In this document: piece after piece, positions 54,245 to 62,706 of the stretch | Layout: each line of letters begins with the position of its first letter | Position numbering within the stretch: the stretch's first letter is position 1 | Assembly (NCBI GenBank): GCA_947503245.1 | Contig: CANNCV010000001.1 | Location: 1,921,501 to 1,985,500, forward strand | DNA length: 64,000 nucleotides | From: an uncultured Sphingomonadaceae bacterium | GTDB taxonomy: Bacteria > Pseudomonadota > Alphaproteobacteria > Sphingomonadales > Sphingomonadaceae | Direction: 5' to 3' | Position numbers and translations under genes: made by a program | The notes under the pieces: model-generated | Database searches by the model: none | Seen by the model: only the letters and a program-made list of their open reading frames with translations | Told to the model about the DNA's origin: nothing

Positions 54245-55777
54245 GTGTCCAAGAAAAACGCTTTGCCCGTCACACGCGCTGACGACTTTGCAAAATGGTA
54301 CCAGGTCGCCATCGCCGAAGCCGATATGGCCGAAGAGTCTGGCGTCCGCGGTTGTATGATTATGCGCCCATGGGGCTATGGCATTTGGGAACGGATGCAA
54401 AGGTTGCTTGATGACCGCATCAAAGCGACTGGTCATGAAAATTGCTATTTTCCGCTCTTTATCCCCTTATCCTATTTCGCAAAAGAGGCTGAGCATGTTG
54501 ACGGCTTTGCCAAGGAAATGGCGGTTGTTACGCATCACCGGTTGAAAGCAGGACCCAAAGGGCTTGATGTTGATCCGCAGGCAAAACTTGAAGAGCCTCT
54601 GGTTGTTCGCCCCACATCAGAAACCGTTATCGGAACAGCATTTGCCAGATGGCTGCAAAGCTGGCGGGATCTGCCTATCAAAATAAACCAATGGGCCAAT
54701 GTTGTCCGCTGGGAAATGCGCACCCGCATGTTTTTGCGGACAAGTGAGTTTCTCTGGCAAGAAGGCCATACTGCGCATGCCAATGAGCAGGAAGCCGTTG
54801 ATGAAACATTGATGATTTTAGAAATGTACCGTCAGTTTGCTCAGGACGATCTGGCGATGCCGGTGGTGGCCGGCGAAAAGCCAGAAAATGAGCGCTTTCC
54901 CGGTGCGGTATCAACCTATTCGATCGAAGCGATGATGCAGGATGGCAAAGCTTTGCAAGCCGGAACATCGCACTATCTGGGCACCAATTTCAGCGAAGCG
55001 CAAAATATCCGTTATCAGGATAAAGAAGGCCAATTCCAATTTGCGCACACCACAAGTTGGGGTGTTTCCACGCGGATGGTTGGCGGTGTCATCATGTCGC
55101 ATGGCGATGATGATGGTTTGCGCATTCCACCACGTATTGCGCCATATCAGGTCGTGATTATTCCCATGTTGCGGGATAAGCCCGAAGACGAGGCCTTGCT
55201 GGAATATTGCAAATCCATCCGCCAGTCTATTGCAGCCGCCAATAGCTTGGGTGAGCCTGTTCGTGTTCACCTTGATAGCCGCAGCGGTAAAGCGGCGCAG
55301 AAGCGTTGGGCATGGGTTAAAAAGGGCGCACCGCTGATTTTGGAAATTGGTGGGCGTGATGCAGAGGGCGGTAATGTAACGCTGTTGAACCGTTGTGATC
55401 TTTATCAGGAAAATGGCAAATTGGCTTCACAGCTCATTGCCAAAGACGATATTGCACAAACTGTTTCTGGCCTATTGAGTGATATTCAAGAGCAGCTCTT
55501 CACCGAGGCTCAAGCACGTACGGAAAGCAATATCCGTTCTGATATTGATACGCTTGATGCGTTGGATGCGTTCTTTAAAGCAGATAAGCATGCAGGATGG
55601 CTGGAAGTCAGCTGGTCCAAGCCGACTGGCGAAGCATTGGTTGCGGTCGAGGAACAACTTAAGGCGCGCAAACTGACATTGCGCAATGTGCCCAGCGGCA
55701 AGGAAATCGCTGAGGGCATCTGCATATTCTCCGGTAATCCAGCTGTTGAGCGCATCCTGGTAGGGCGGTCTTATTAA
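54245..55777 (+). CDS. proS: Prolyl-tRNA synthetase, eukaryote/archaea-like type
   Basis: The 510-residue protein charges tRNA-Pro. Class II motif 2 is VVRWEMRTRMFLRTSEFLWQEGH-type, and motif 3 is the GGRDAEGG..LLNRCD region. DDFAKWYQVAIAEADMAEESGVRGCMIMRPWGY at the N-terminus and a zinc-free C-terminal domain ending ERILVGRSY match the eukaryote-like ProRS class (about 500 residues) rather than the 440- or 570-residue bacterial classes. The open frame reaches 54149, but the extra residues overlap phaR and look unlike the family. The GTG at 54245 (MSKKNALPVTRADDF) is the best start, though no strong ribosome binding site is seen. Confidence 0.92.
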   Translation: MSKKNALPVTRADDFAKWYQVAIAEADMAEESGVRGCMIMRPWGYGIWERMQRLLDDRIKATGHENCYFPLFIPLSYFAKEAEHVDGFAKEMAVVTHHRLKAGPKGLDVDPQAKLEEPLVVRPTSETVIGTAFARWLQSWRDLPIKINQWANVVRWEMRTRMFLRTSEFLWQEGHTAHANEQEAVDETLMILEMYRQFAQDDLAMPVVAGEKPENERFPGAVSTYSIEAMMQDGKALQAGTSHYLGTNFSEAQNIRYQDKEGQFQFAHTTSWGVSTRMVGGVIMSHGDDDGLRIPPRIAPYQVVIIPMLRDKPEDEALLEYCKSIRQSIAAANSLGEPVRVHLDSRSGKAAQKRWAWVKKGAPLILEIGGRDAEGGNVTLLNRCDLYQENGKLASQLIAKDDIAQTVSGLLSDIQEQLFTEAQARTESNIRSDIDTLDALDAFFKADKHAGWLEVSWSKPTGEALVAVEEQLKARKLTLRNVPSGKEIAEGICIFSGNPAVERILVGRSY

Positions 55778-55794
55778 CAAAGTGACCCCATATT

Positions 55795-58140
55795 TTGCCC
55801 GCTAAGCGCTCATCAAACACAGTCATGCCAACTGCCAAGCAGGTTTTGGCGTTCATCGAGAACTCTGACGAACCTGCTGGGAAGCGAGAGATTGCGCGCC
55901 ATTTCCGGTTACGCGGTGCAGAGAAAATTGCATTAAAAGCCTTATTGAAAGATATGGCCGACCAGGGCTTGATCGACAGCGCGCCGGGCAGAGCTTTTCA
56001 CAAAATGGGCGGCATCCCACGCGTGACGGTGCTGCGCATCATTGATATTGAGGAAGGCCCTGTCGCCGTTCCAGATAATTGGCAGGCAGATACGCCAGTC
56101 CCCAAATTGCGGATCGTTGAGCGCGGTAAGCGTAGCGCTTTAACCAAAGGCGACCGTATCTTGGCCCGTACGGAAGAACGCGGCGGGGGCTGGATTGCGC
56201 ACCCCATGAAAAAGCTGCAAGCAAGTTCAGAGCTAGCATTAGGAGTTCTCGAGAAGGACAAAAATGGCAAATTGCTATTGATCCAAACCGATAAGACCAA
56301 AAGATATGAGCTGCCTGTCTCTGATGCCGGTGATGCTGAAATAGGACAATTGGTTGAGGCCGAAACCAAAGGTCCGCGCGGCCGCCAACGGGCCTATGTG
56401 CGCAATATTATCGGCAACCCTATGCAGCCCGGGTCTTATTCAACAATCGCCATCCACAAATTTGATATTCCCGCAGCATTTACTGATACGGTAATGAAAG
56501 AGGCGGAGATTGTCGCCAACTGGCCCTTGGACCCAGCCATTAGGGAAGATTTGCGTGACCTGCCTTTCATCGCGATTGATCCTGAAGATGCGCGTGATCA
56601 TGATGATGCAATATGGGCAAAGGCCGATGATGATGCGGACAATATGGGCGGCTTCCTCCTCAAAGTGGCCATTGCCGATGTCAGCCATTATGTTCGCCCT
56701 GGCTCTGCGCTAGACAAGTCCGCAAGACAGCGCGGCAACAGTGTCTATTTTCCTGATCAAGTGGTGCCCATGCTGCCCATGCGATTGTCGGCCGATATAT
56801 GCTCGCTAAAACAAGGTGAAGATCGTGCAGCCATGGTTTGCCATATGCAAATTGATGCTGATGGCAATATTCTGGCATGGCGGTTTAGCAAAGCCATTGT
56901 GCAGCTTACGCATAATGTGGCCTATGAAGATGCACAGGCACAATTTGATCAGGGCAAAAGCGCCTTGGCCAAGCAGGTTCTTACGCCTTTATGGAACTGC
57001 TGGGCCTTGCTGAAAAAAGCACGCGCTCGGCGTCAGCCGCTCGACCTTGATCTGCCCGAAAGGAAAGTCCAACTCGATAAAGATGGCAAGATAGCGGGCA
57101 TTAGCACGAAGGAGAGGTTGGACGTTCATCGTCTTGTTGAGGATATGATGATCGCAGCCAATGTCGCTGCGGCCAAAGCATTGGAAGCGAAGAAACAGCC
57201 CGTCGCCTATCGCGTTCATGAAACACCGGCACGGGAAAAGTTGGTCGCTTTGAAGGAATATCTGGCAACTTTGGATATCAGCTTCGCCATGGGGCAGGTC
57301 ATTCAACCCAAAACCTTTAATGGCCTGATGAACAAGGTGCAGGACGAGGACATAAAGCATCTGGTCACCATTCAGGTGCTGCGAAGCCAGACACAGGCCT
57401 ATTATGGCCCTACCAATTTGGGGCATTTCGGCTTGTCCTTAGGGCATTATGCGCATTTCACTTCACCCATAAGGCGCTATGCGGATTTGCTTGTTCATCG
57501 CGCTTTGGTCGATGGGTATAATCTGGCCGATGATATCAAAGCCGCAGCCAAGAAAGAGTTTGGCAGTGCCGGATTGCATGACAAAGACAAAGCCAATCTA
57601 AGCCCCATATGCGAAGCGATTTCAGGATATGAACGCCGCGCTATGGAAGCTGAGCGCGAGACGACCGACCGCTATATTGCGGCACATCTCTCAGGCCGCA
57701 TTGGAGAGGTTTTTGATGTACGGATTACCGGCGTGCAAAAATTCGGATTTTTCGTGACAACCATAGAAATTGGCGGGGATGGACTTGTCCCTGCCTCCAC
57801 CTTAGGCCGTGAATATTTTCACTATGATGAGACATCACAAGTTCTTATCGGTGAAGTCAGCGATAAAAAATATGCTACAGGTCAGCGGCTTAGAATGCGA
57901 TTGACCCAAGCCAATGCCATTTCCGGTGCTATGACCTTCGCGCCGATAAGGGATGATGAGGAAGGTTTTTTTGCTGGCGATGGTGGCACAGGAACCGCAA
58001 AGCTTGGCCAATCACTAGATGACGATCGCGCGCGCCGCAAAGCGCGGCATAAAGCCCGCAATAAAGGTAAGGTCGGTCCTGGAAAATCAGGCACATTTCG
58101 CCGTGGTAAAAGAGGCAAGCCCGCCAATATCAAGAAATGA
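55795..58140 (+). CDS. rnr: Ribonuclease R
   Basis: RNase R is a processive 3'-5' exoribonuclease. Order: N-terminal winged-helix (about 12-70), cold-shock domains (about 75-230), the RNB catalytic domain with the metal-binding aspartates in DPEDARDHDDAIW (near 261-273), an S1 domain (about 635-720) and a basic tail from about 740 (KARHKARNKGK...RRGKRGK). The start is a TTG at 55795, which gives MPAKRSSNTVMPT as in related proteins; ATG 55825 is the alternative. It follows proS after 17 bases. The stop is followed by a strong hairpin at 58150-58174. Confidence 0.95.
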   Translation: MPAKRSSNTVMPTAKQVLAFIENSDEPAGKREIARHFRLRGAEKIALKALLKDMADQGLIDSAPGRAFHKMGGIPRVTVLRIIDIEEGPVAVPDNWQADTPVPKLRIVERGKRSALTKGDRILARTEERGGGWIAHPMKKLQASSELALGVLEKDKNGKLLLIQTDKTKRYELPVSDAGDAEIGQLVEAETKGPRGRQRAYVRNIIGNPMQPGSYSTIAIHKFDIPAAFTDTVMKEAEIVANWPLDPAIREDLRDLPFIAIDPEDARDHDDAIWAKADDDADNMGGFLLKVAIADVSHYVRPGSALDKSARQRGNSVYFPDQVVPMLPMRLSADICSLKQGEDRAAMVCHMQIDADGNILAWRFSKAIVQLTHNVAYEDAQAQFDQGKSALAKQVLTPLWNCWALLKKARARRQPLDLDLPERKVQLDKDGKIAGISTKERLDVHRLVEDMMIAANVAAAKALEAKKQPVAYRVHETPAREKLVALKEYLATLDISFAMGQVIQPKTFNGLMNKVQDEDIKHLVTIQVLRSQTQAYYGPTNLGHFGLSLGHYAHFTSPIRRYADLLVHRALVDGYNLADDIKAAAKKEFGSAGLHDKDKANLSPICEAISGYERRAMEAERETTDRYIAAHLSGRIGEVFDVRITGVQKFGFFVTTIEIGGDGLVPASTLGREYFHYDETSQVLIGEVSDKKYATGQRLRMRLTQANAISGAMTFAPIRDDEEGFFAGDGGTGTAKLGQSLDDDRARRKARHKARNKGKVGPGKSGTFRRGKRGKPANIKK

Positions 58141-58149
58141 ATTGAGCAT

Positions 58150-58174
58150 GTGCCTGCTGAAATCAGCAAGGCAC
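58150..58174 (+). terminator. Hairpin after rnr
   Basis: GTGCCTGCTGA pairs with TCAGCAAGGCAC (11 bp with a single bulged A) around a tiny A-rich loop, nine bases after the rnr stop. The downstream bases are AGCTATGCTTTCTG, with only a short T run, so it is either a terminator or a 3' end protecting structure. Confidence 0.5.
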
Positions 58175-58283
58175 AGCTATGCTTTCTGTGCTGCAACATT
58201 TTCTTGTTTTGTTAGTGAGCAACCCACACCCACCTTGAACTGGTAATGATAGCCTGTTTCATGCAGCCCCATAAAAGGATAAT

Positions 58284-58805
58284 ATGATGTCTCTATTGCC
58301 GCGCACAAAAACCCCTGACCTTGAATTGCCTTTGATACAAGGCAGCGCATTCTCTCTGTCAGAGAGTGATGCAGAAAATTTCACACTGCTTATTTTCTAT
58401 CGCGGTAAACACTGCCCGATATGCGGTATTCAGCTCAAAGAGACCCAGCAGCAATTGGATGAACTCGCAAAGCGGGGCATTAAAGCTGTAGCTATCAGTA
58501 TGGATGACAAAGAGCGTGCGGAAGATTCTGCAAAGTCATGGGGCATTGATAATCTGCCATTGGCCTATGGTTTGAATGAAGAACAAGCCCGCAGCTATGG
58601 TTTGTATATTTCAGAAGGCATTAGCGAAAAAGAACCTGCGCGCTTTTCAGAGCCTGGCATGTTTCTGGTACGCCCTGATCAATCACTATATTTTGCGAGT
58701 GTGCAGACCATGCCATTCACTCGCCCTGCATTGGATGCTCTGCTAATGGGCGTCGATTATGCATTGAAAAACGACTATCCGGCACGCGGAGAAGTCGCTG
58801 CTTAA
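58284..58805 (+). CDS. Peroxiredoxin-like AhpC/TSA family protein
   Basis: The 173-residue protein has a thioredoxin-like fold with FYRGKHCPICGIQL (Cys44 and Cys47, a CPxC pair) where AhpC/TSA proteins have the peroxidatic cysteine region. The second cysteine of a typical 2-Cys enzyme at the C-terminus is absent, so it may be an atypical thiol peroxidase or a thioredoxin-like reductant. AAGGA before the paired ATGATG (58284 and 58287) is the ribosome binding site; 58287 is equally possible as start. The gene stands alone and ends at the terminator at 58838. Confidence 0.87.
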   Translation: MMSLLPRTKTPDLELPLIQGSAFSLSESDAENFTLLIFYRGKHCPICGIQLKETQQQLDELAKRGIKAVAISMDDKERAEDSAKSWGIDNLPLAYGLNEEQARSYGLYISEGISEKEPARFSEPGMFLVRPDQSLYFASVQTMPFTRPALDALLMGVDYALKNDYPARGEVAA

Positions 58806-58837
58806 TTAAGGTTTCGGCATATGTCCGTATAACAGTT

Positions 58838-58880
58838 ACGGCGCTGGCTCTTCTCCATGGGGTCAGCGCCGTTTTCTTTT
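58838..58880 (+). terminator. Strong intrinsic terminator between the peroxiredoxin and universal stress genes
   Basis: ACGGCGCTG (58838-58846) pairs with CAGCGCCGT (58864-58872) over nine bases and is followed by TTTTCTTTTG. It lies 33 bases after the peroxiredoxin-like stop and just before the end of the convergent universal stress gene, which it may also help to end. Confidence 0.85.
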
Positions 58881-58890
58881 GTTTATAAGA

Positions 58891-59349
58891 TCAGCTCAAT
58901 CGGTCAATTTCTTCATTTGATAAAGAACCAGGAATCACCATGACAGGGCAGGGCAGTGCACCAGCTGAGGCCGCAGCAAAATGTGCAACCAATGGACCTG
59001 GTGCGCCAGTAGCCGCGGCGCCCAAAACCAAAGCGGCGACATCTTCATGTTCCTTAAGAAAGCCCTTTAGCATCTCCACAGCATCACCATGCATCACAGA
59101 TATTGCCGGCCTTTGCCCTGACTGGTTGAAATAATCGCCAGCTGCTCCGGCAACCAAAGCCTCTGCTCTGCGTTCGGCTTCATCTTCAATAGTCGCTTGA
59201 ACTGCGCCCCAGGCAACAAATTGCTCTTTAGGGACCAATGCCAAGATATGCACAACTCCGCCGGTCTTTGCAGCACGCCGCATAGCAAAGCGCAACGCTA
59301 TTCTTGCTTCGTCTGTTTCATCGATAACCGCCAGATATTTGCGTAACAT
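58891..59349 (-). CDS. Universal stress protein (UspA family)
   Basis: This 152-residue single-domain UspA protein opens MLRKYLAVIDETDEARIALRFA with the usual ATP-binding fold. Near the C-terminus VLGAAATGAPGPLVAHF and ALPCPVMVIPG replace the strict GxxGxxxxxxxxxGS ATP loop, with the central part LVLGAAATGAPG partly conserved, so nucleotide binding is likely but not assured. It is divergent from pdhC across 127 bases. Some alphaproteobacterial Usp proteins respond to stress or low oxygen, but no promoter signature could be assigned. Confidence 0.9.
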   Translation of the reverse strand: MLRKYLAVIDETDEARIALRFAMRRAAKTGGVVHILALVPKEQFVAWGAVQATIEDEAERRAEALVAGAAGDYFNQSGQRPAISVMHGDAVEMLKGFLKEHEDVAALVLGAAATGAPGPLVAHFAAASAGALPCPVMVIPGSLSNEEIDRLS

Positions 59350-59476
59350 ATCAACCCCTACATATTTTGCATAAGAATTTGCGCCATTTTTTCTGGATTA
59401 GCAAGCAATATACACTTGACCGCACCCCCCTAAAAATCGCAAATGAGCATTCAGGTTTTTATCCCCAAGAGGTCTC

Positions 59477-60790
59477 ATGGCTGTTGAAATTAAAATGCCC
59501 GCTCTTTCTCCAACTATGGAGGAAGGCACTCTCGCTAAATGGCTGCTAAAAGAAGGCGATGACGTCGTCTCCGGCAATATTATGGCCGAAATCGAAACCG
59601 ATAAGGCTACCATGGAATTTGAAGCCGTTGATGAAGGCGTTATTGCCAAAATCCTTGTGCCCGAAGGTTCGGAAAATGTAGCGGTTGGAACCGCTATCGC
59701 TATTTTGGCGGAAGATGGCGAAAGCACAGACGATGCAATTGCTGCTATGTCTGGTAGCAGCGGTGCGCCAGAACCGGCTAAAGCCAAAGCAAAACCCGCT
59801 GCTCCTGAAGAAAAGCCGGCAGAAAAAAAAGTGGTCGCGGCGGAAACTTCTAATGCGGCTTCCTCCGCTGGAACCGGTTCCCAAAAAGATGGTCGTATTA
59901 AGGCCAGTCCACTTGCACGGCGTATTGCATCGAACAAAGGTGTCGATCTTGCAGCCGTAACAGGCACAGGTCCGAAAGGCCGTGTTGTTAAAGCAGATGT
60001 TGAAGGCTTTACACCGGAAGCTGCAACAAAAGCACCCGCAGCAGCAGCATCCACAAGTACCAGTGCCGCTCCTGTAGAAGCCAAGCCGTTTACGACAGAC
60101 ATTCCGCATAGTTCAGAAAAGCTCAACAATGTGCGCAAGGTTATTGCGCGTCGCTTGACCGAAGCGAAGCAGACTGTCCCACATATTTATCTAACGGTAA
60201 ATATTCAGCTCGATGCGTTGCTGAAATTGCGCAGCCAGCTCAATAGTGCACTGGAATCAAAAGGCATTAAGCTCTCAGTCAATGACCTGCTCATCAAAGC
60301 ATTGGCAAAAGCGCTTATGGAAGTGCCGAAATGCAATGTCAGCTTTGCTGGTGATCAGCTTATCACTTATGAACGGGCCGATATATCGGTCGCCGTGGCT
60401 GCCCCTTCTGGTCTGATCACGCCGATCATCAAAGAGGCCGATACCAAGTCGCTTTCAGCCATTTCTACAGAGATGAAGGAATTGGCCGGCAAAGCGCGTG
60501 AAGGCAAATTGCAGCCTCATGAATACCAAGGCGGTACGGCCAGCATTTCCAATATGGGTATGTTCGGCATCAGCCAGTTTGATGCCGTTATCAACCCGCC
60601 ACAAGGCATGATTTTGGCCGTTGGGGCAGGGGAAAAACGCCCCGCAGTGATTGACGATTCTCTGCAAATCGCCACCATGATGAGCGTGACCGGCAGCTTT
60701 GATCATCGCTCCATTGACGGTGCAGATGGCGCGCAGCTTATGAAAGCGCTTAAAGAATTGATCGAAAACCCAATGGGATTGGTGGCGTAA
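59477..60790 (+). CDS. pdhC: Dihydrolipoamide acetyltransferase (E2) of pyruvate dehydrogenase
   Basis: E2 moves the acetyl group from lipoate to CoA. There is one N-terminal lipoyl domain with the lipoylated Lys43 ([13 protein letters not shown]), an Ala/Pro/Lys-rich linker (about 90-135), the peripheral subunit-binding domain (about 138-171, [15 protein letters not shown]), a second linker and the catalytic domain with [13 protein letters not shown] (His near residue 410). The length is 437. This single-lipoyl type is usual in alphaproteobacteria. AGAGG lies before the ATG. lpdA starts immediately after its stop. The E1 genes pdhA/pdhB are not in the window. Confidence 0.96.
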   Translation: MAVEIKMPALSPTMEEGTLAKWLLKEGDDVVSGNIMAEIETDKATMEFEAVDEGVIAKILVPEGSENVAVGTAIAILAEDGESTDDAIAAMSGSSGAPEPAKAKAKPAAPEEKPAEKKVVAAETSNAASSAGTGSQKDGRIKASPLARRIASNKGVDLAAVTGTGPKGRVVKADVEGFTPEAATKAPAAAASTSTSAAPVEAKPFTTDIPHSSEKLNNVRKVIARRLTEAKQTVPHIYLTVNIQLDALLKLRSQLNSALESKGIKLSVNDLLIKALAKALMEVPKCNVSFAGDQLITYERADISVAVAAPSGLITPIIKEADTKSLSAISTEMKELAGKAREGKLQPHEYQGGTASISNMGMFGISQFDAVINPPQGMILAVGAGEKRPAVIDDSLQIATMMSVTGSFDHRSIDGADGAQLMKALKELIENPMGLVA

Positions 60791-62185
60791 ATGTCTGAAA
60801 AATTTGATCTTGTTGTTCTCGGCTCTGGCCCGGGTGGATATGTCGCTGCCATACGCGCTGCACAGCTTAAAATGAAAGTCGCCATTGTTGAGCGCGAGCG
60901 GCTGGGCGGCATTTGCCTCAATTGGGGGTGTATTCCGACAAAAGCACTGCTGCGCACATCCGAAATTTTCCATTATATGAGCCATGCCGATAGCTATGGT
61001 TTGAAAGTGGAAAAGGCGAGTTTTGAGCTTGAAAAAGTGGTCAAACGCTCGCGCGGTGTATCAGGTCAGCTTAATGCTGGTGTCAAAGGCCTGATGAAAA
61101 AGAACAAGATCACCGTTGTCGAAGGTACAGGCAAGCTGACTGCACCGGGCAAATTATCGGTCACTCAGGGCGATCAGGTGCGGGAGTTGGAAGCTCCGGA
61201 AATATTGGTGGCCACTGGCGCACGCGCGCGCGATCTTCCTTTTGCTCAGGCCGATGGCAAGCGTATCTGGACCTATCGCCACGCAATGACGCCAGAAACC
61301 ATGCCAGAAAAATTGCTGGTTATCGGCTCAGGTGCCATTGGTGTAGAATTTGCCAGCTTCTATAGTGATATGGGCGCAGATGTGACCATCGTTGAGATGC
61401 TGGATCGCATTTTGCCAGTCGAAGATGCTGATATCAGTGCACATATGGAAAAAACCCTCAAAAAACAGGGCATGACCATATTGACCGGTGCGGGTGTTGA
61501 AGACCTGAAAAGTGATGGGAAGACCGTCACTGCTAAGATTAAGACCAAGCAAGGCAAGGTGGAAACACAGCAATTTAGCCATGCAATTATTGCTATTGGT
61601 ATTGTCCCTAACACCAATGATATTGGGCTTGAAGAACTGGGCATCGAAACCGATCGCGGACATATCAAGGTCGATGGCTATGGTCGCACCAATGTTCCCG
61701 GCATCCGCGCAATTGGTGATGTCACCGGCCCGCCATGGCTCGCGCATAAAGCCAGTCATGAAGGCGTTGTGGCTATTGAGCATATCGCCGGCAATAATCC
61801 TCATCCCTTCGAAACATGGAATATCCCTGGCTGCACCTATTCACGGCCACAAGTCGCATCGGTTGGACTGACAGAAGCGAAGGCCAAAGAAGCTGGACAC
61901 AAGGTCAAAATTGGCAATTTCCCCTTTATCGGCAATGGCAAAGCAATTGCTTTGGGCGAAGCCGATGGCTTTATCAAAACTGTCTTTGATGCAGAGACGG
62001 GCGAGTTATTGGGGGCGCATATGATCGGCGCAGAAGTCACGGAATTGATCCAAGGCTATGCCATTGCGCGTCAGTTGGAGAGCACAGAAGAAGATTTGAT
62101 GCACACAATCTTCCCGCATCCAACATTGAGCGAAATGATGCATGAGTCGGTGTTGTCAGCCTATGGCAAAGCGCTCCATTTCTAG
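60791..62185 (+). CDS. lpdA: Dihydrolipoamide dehydrogenase (E3)
   Basis: E3 reoxidises dihydrolipoyl groups of the pyruvate dehydrogenase complex with NAD. FAD motif VLGSGPGGYVAAIRAA (9-24), redox disulphide GGICLNWGCIPTK (Cys42, Cys47), NAD motif VIGSGAIGVEFASF, and the C-terminal catalytic FPHPTLSEMMHES are all present. Length 464 is normal. The ATG is directly behind the pdhC stop with no gap, so the two are co-translated. No second E2 (for example for 2-oxoglutarate dehydrogenase) is in the window. Confidence 0.97.
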   Translation: MSEKFDLVVLGSGPGGYVAAIRAAQLKMKVAIVERERLGGICLNWGCIPTKALLRTSEIFHYMSHADSYGLKVEKASFELEKVVKRSRGVSGQLNAGVKGLMKKNKITVVEGTGKLTAPGKLSVTQGDQVRELEAPEILVATGARARDLPFAQADGKRIWTYRHAMTPETMPEKLLVIGSGAIGVEFASFYSDMGADVTIVEMLDRILPVEDADISAHMEKTLKKQGMTILTGAGVEDLKSDGKTVTAKIKTKQGKVETQQFSHAIIAIGIVPNTNDIGLEELGIETDRGHIKVDGYGRTNVPGIRAIGDVTGPPWLAHKASHEGVVAIEHIAGNNPHPFETWNIPGCTYSRPQVASVGLTEAKAKEAGHKVKIGNFPFIGNGKAIALGEADGFIKTVFDAETGELLGAHMIGAEVTELIQGYAIARQLESTEEDLMHTIFPHPTLSEMMHESVLSAYGKALHF

Positions 62186-62335
62186 GCTTTCTCAATCAAA
62201 CTTGCTTTAAGGACTCTGCATAAATTATTGATAAAGATGCATTTCATTGCAAATACCCCTAAGAAGTAAAATAACTCCAGACATATGGAACTTTCTGATG
62301 AAAAGGAGTAACATATATGGAGAAGGGGATATAAA

Positions 62336-62668
62336 ATGATAATCGCAAGCGCTCTTTTTCTTTTCGTTGCTCAAGCAGATGATGTTGAAAAAAACCGGGT
62401 GAAGCTGGCTAACTGTGTTGCCAAGGTAACGATAGACCATATTGGCAAAAAAACGCCCAAGCCTCTTTTCGAAGATGCGGCCAGATCGTCCTGTGCGAAA
62501 GAAAAAGCAAAATATACATCGTCAATTAAAGCTGATGAAATCAAATTTGGTGCCTCTGAAGATGAAGCAAGCGAATATGCCTCTGAAGAAGCAGAGAACG
62601 TCGTAGATTCATACATAAATGGCTATGATGACTATTTGGAAACTAACACCATTCCAACTCTCGAATAG
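62336..62668 (+). CDS. Small exported protein of unknown function
   Basis: I do not recognise this 110-residue product. It has a short signal-like N-terminus (MIIASALFLFVAQA, likely cleavage after residue 14), two cysteines (near 27 and 53) that could form a periplasmic disulphide, and an acidic C-terminal half (EDEASEYASEEAENVVDSY). AAGGGGA eight bases before the ATG is a good ribosome binding site. It stands alone in the gap between lpdA and the convergent RoxA-type gene, with a hairpin at its 3' end. Confidence 0.75.
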   Translation: MIIASALFLFVAQADDVEKNRVKLANCVAKVTIDHIGKKTPKPLFEDAARSSCAKEKAKYTSSIKADEIKFGASEDEASEYASEEAENVVDSYINGYDDYLETNTIPTLE

Positions 62669-62681
62669 TCAGCAAAGCGTT

Positions 62682-62705
62682 CGCTATAGACGAAAACGTA
62701 TAGCG
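62682..62705. terminator. Bidirectional hairpin between the small exported protein and the RoxA-type gene
   Basis: CGCTATA (62682-62688) and TATAGCG (62699-62705) are exact inverted copies with an inner CG-AAAA-CG. The structure fills most of the 38-base convergent gap. There is no T run, so it is a weak terminator candidate for both directions. Confidence 0.45.
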
Positions 62706-62706
62706 G

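Noticed and set aside
59398-60138. 246-codon frame on the minus strand of pdhC
   Set aside because: It is antisense to the lipoyl domain and Ala/Pro linker of pdhC and has the biased Ala/Ser/Thr composition that such linkers produce.
62285-62334. Two tiny frames (8 and 5 codons) upstream of the small exported protein gene
   Set aside because: They might be leader peptides, but neither has attenuator-like codon clusters or a matching hairpin, so I see no support beyond chance.
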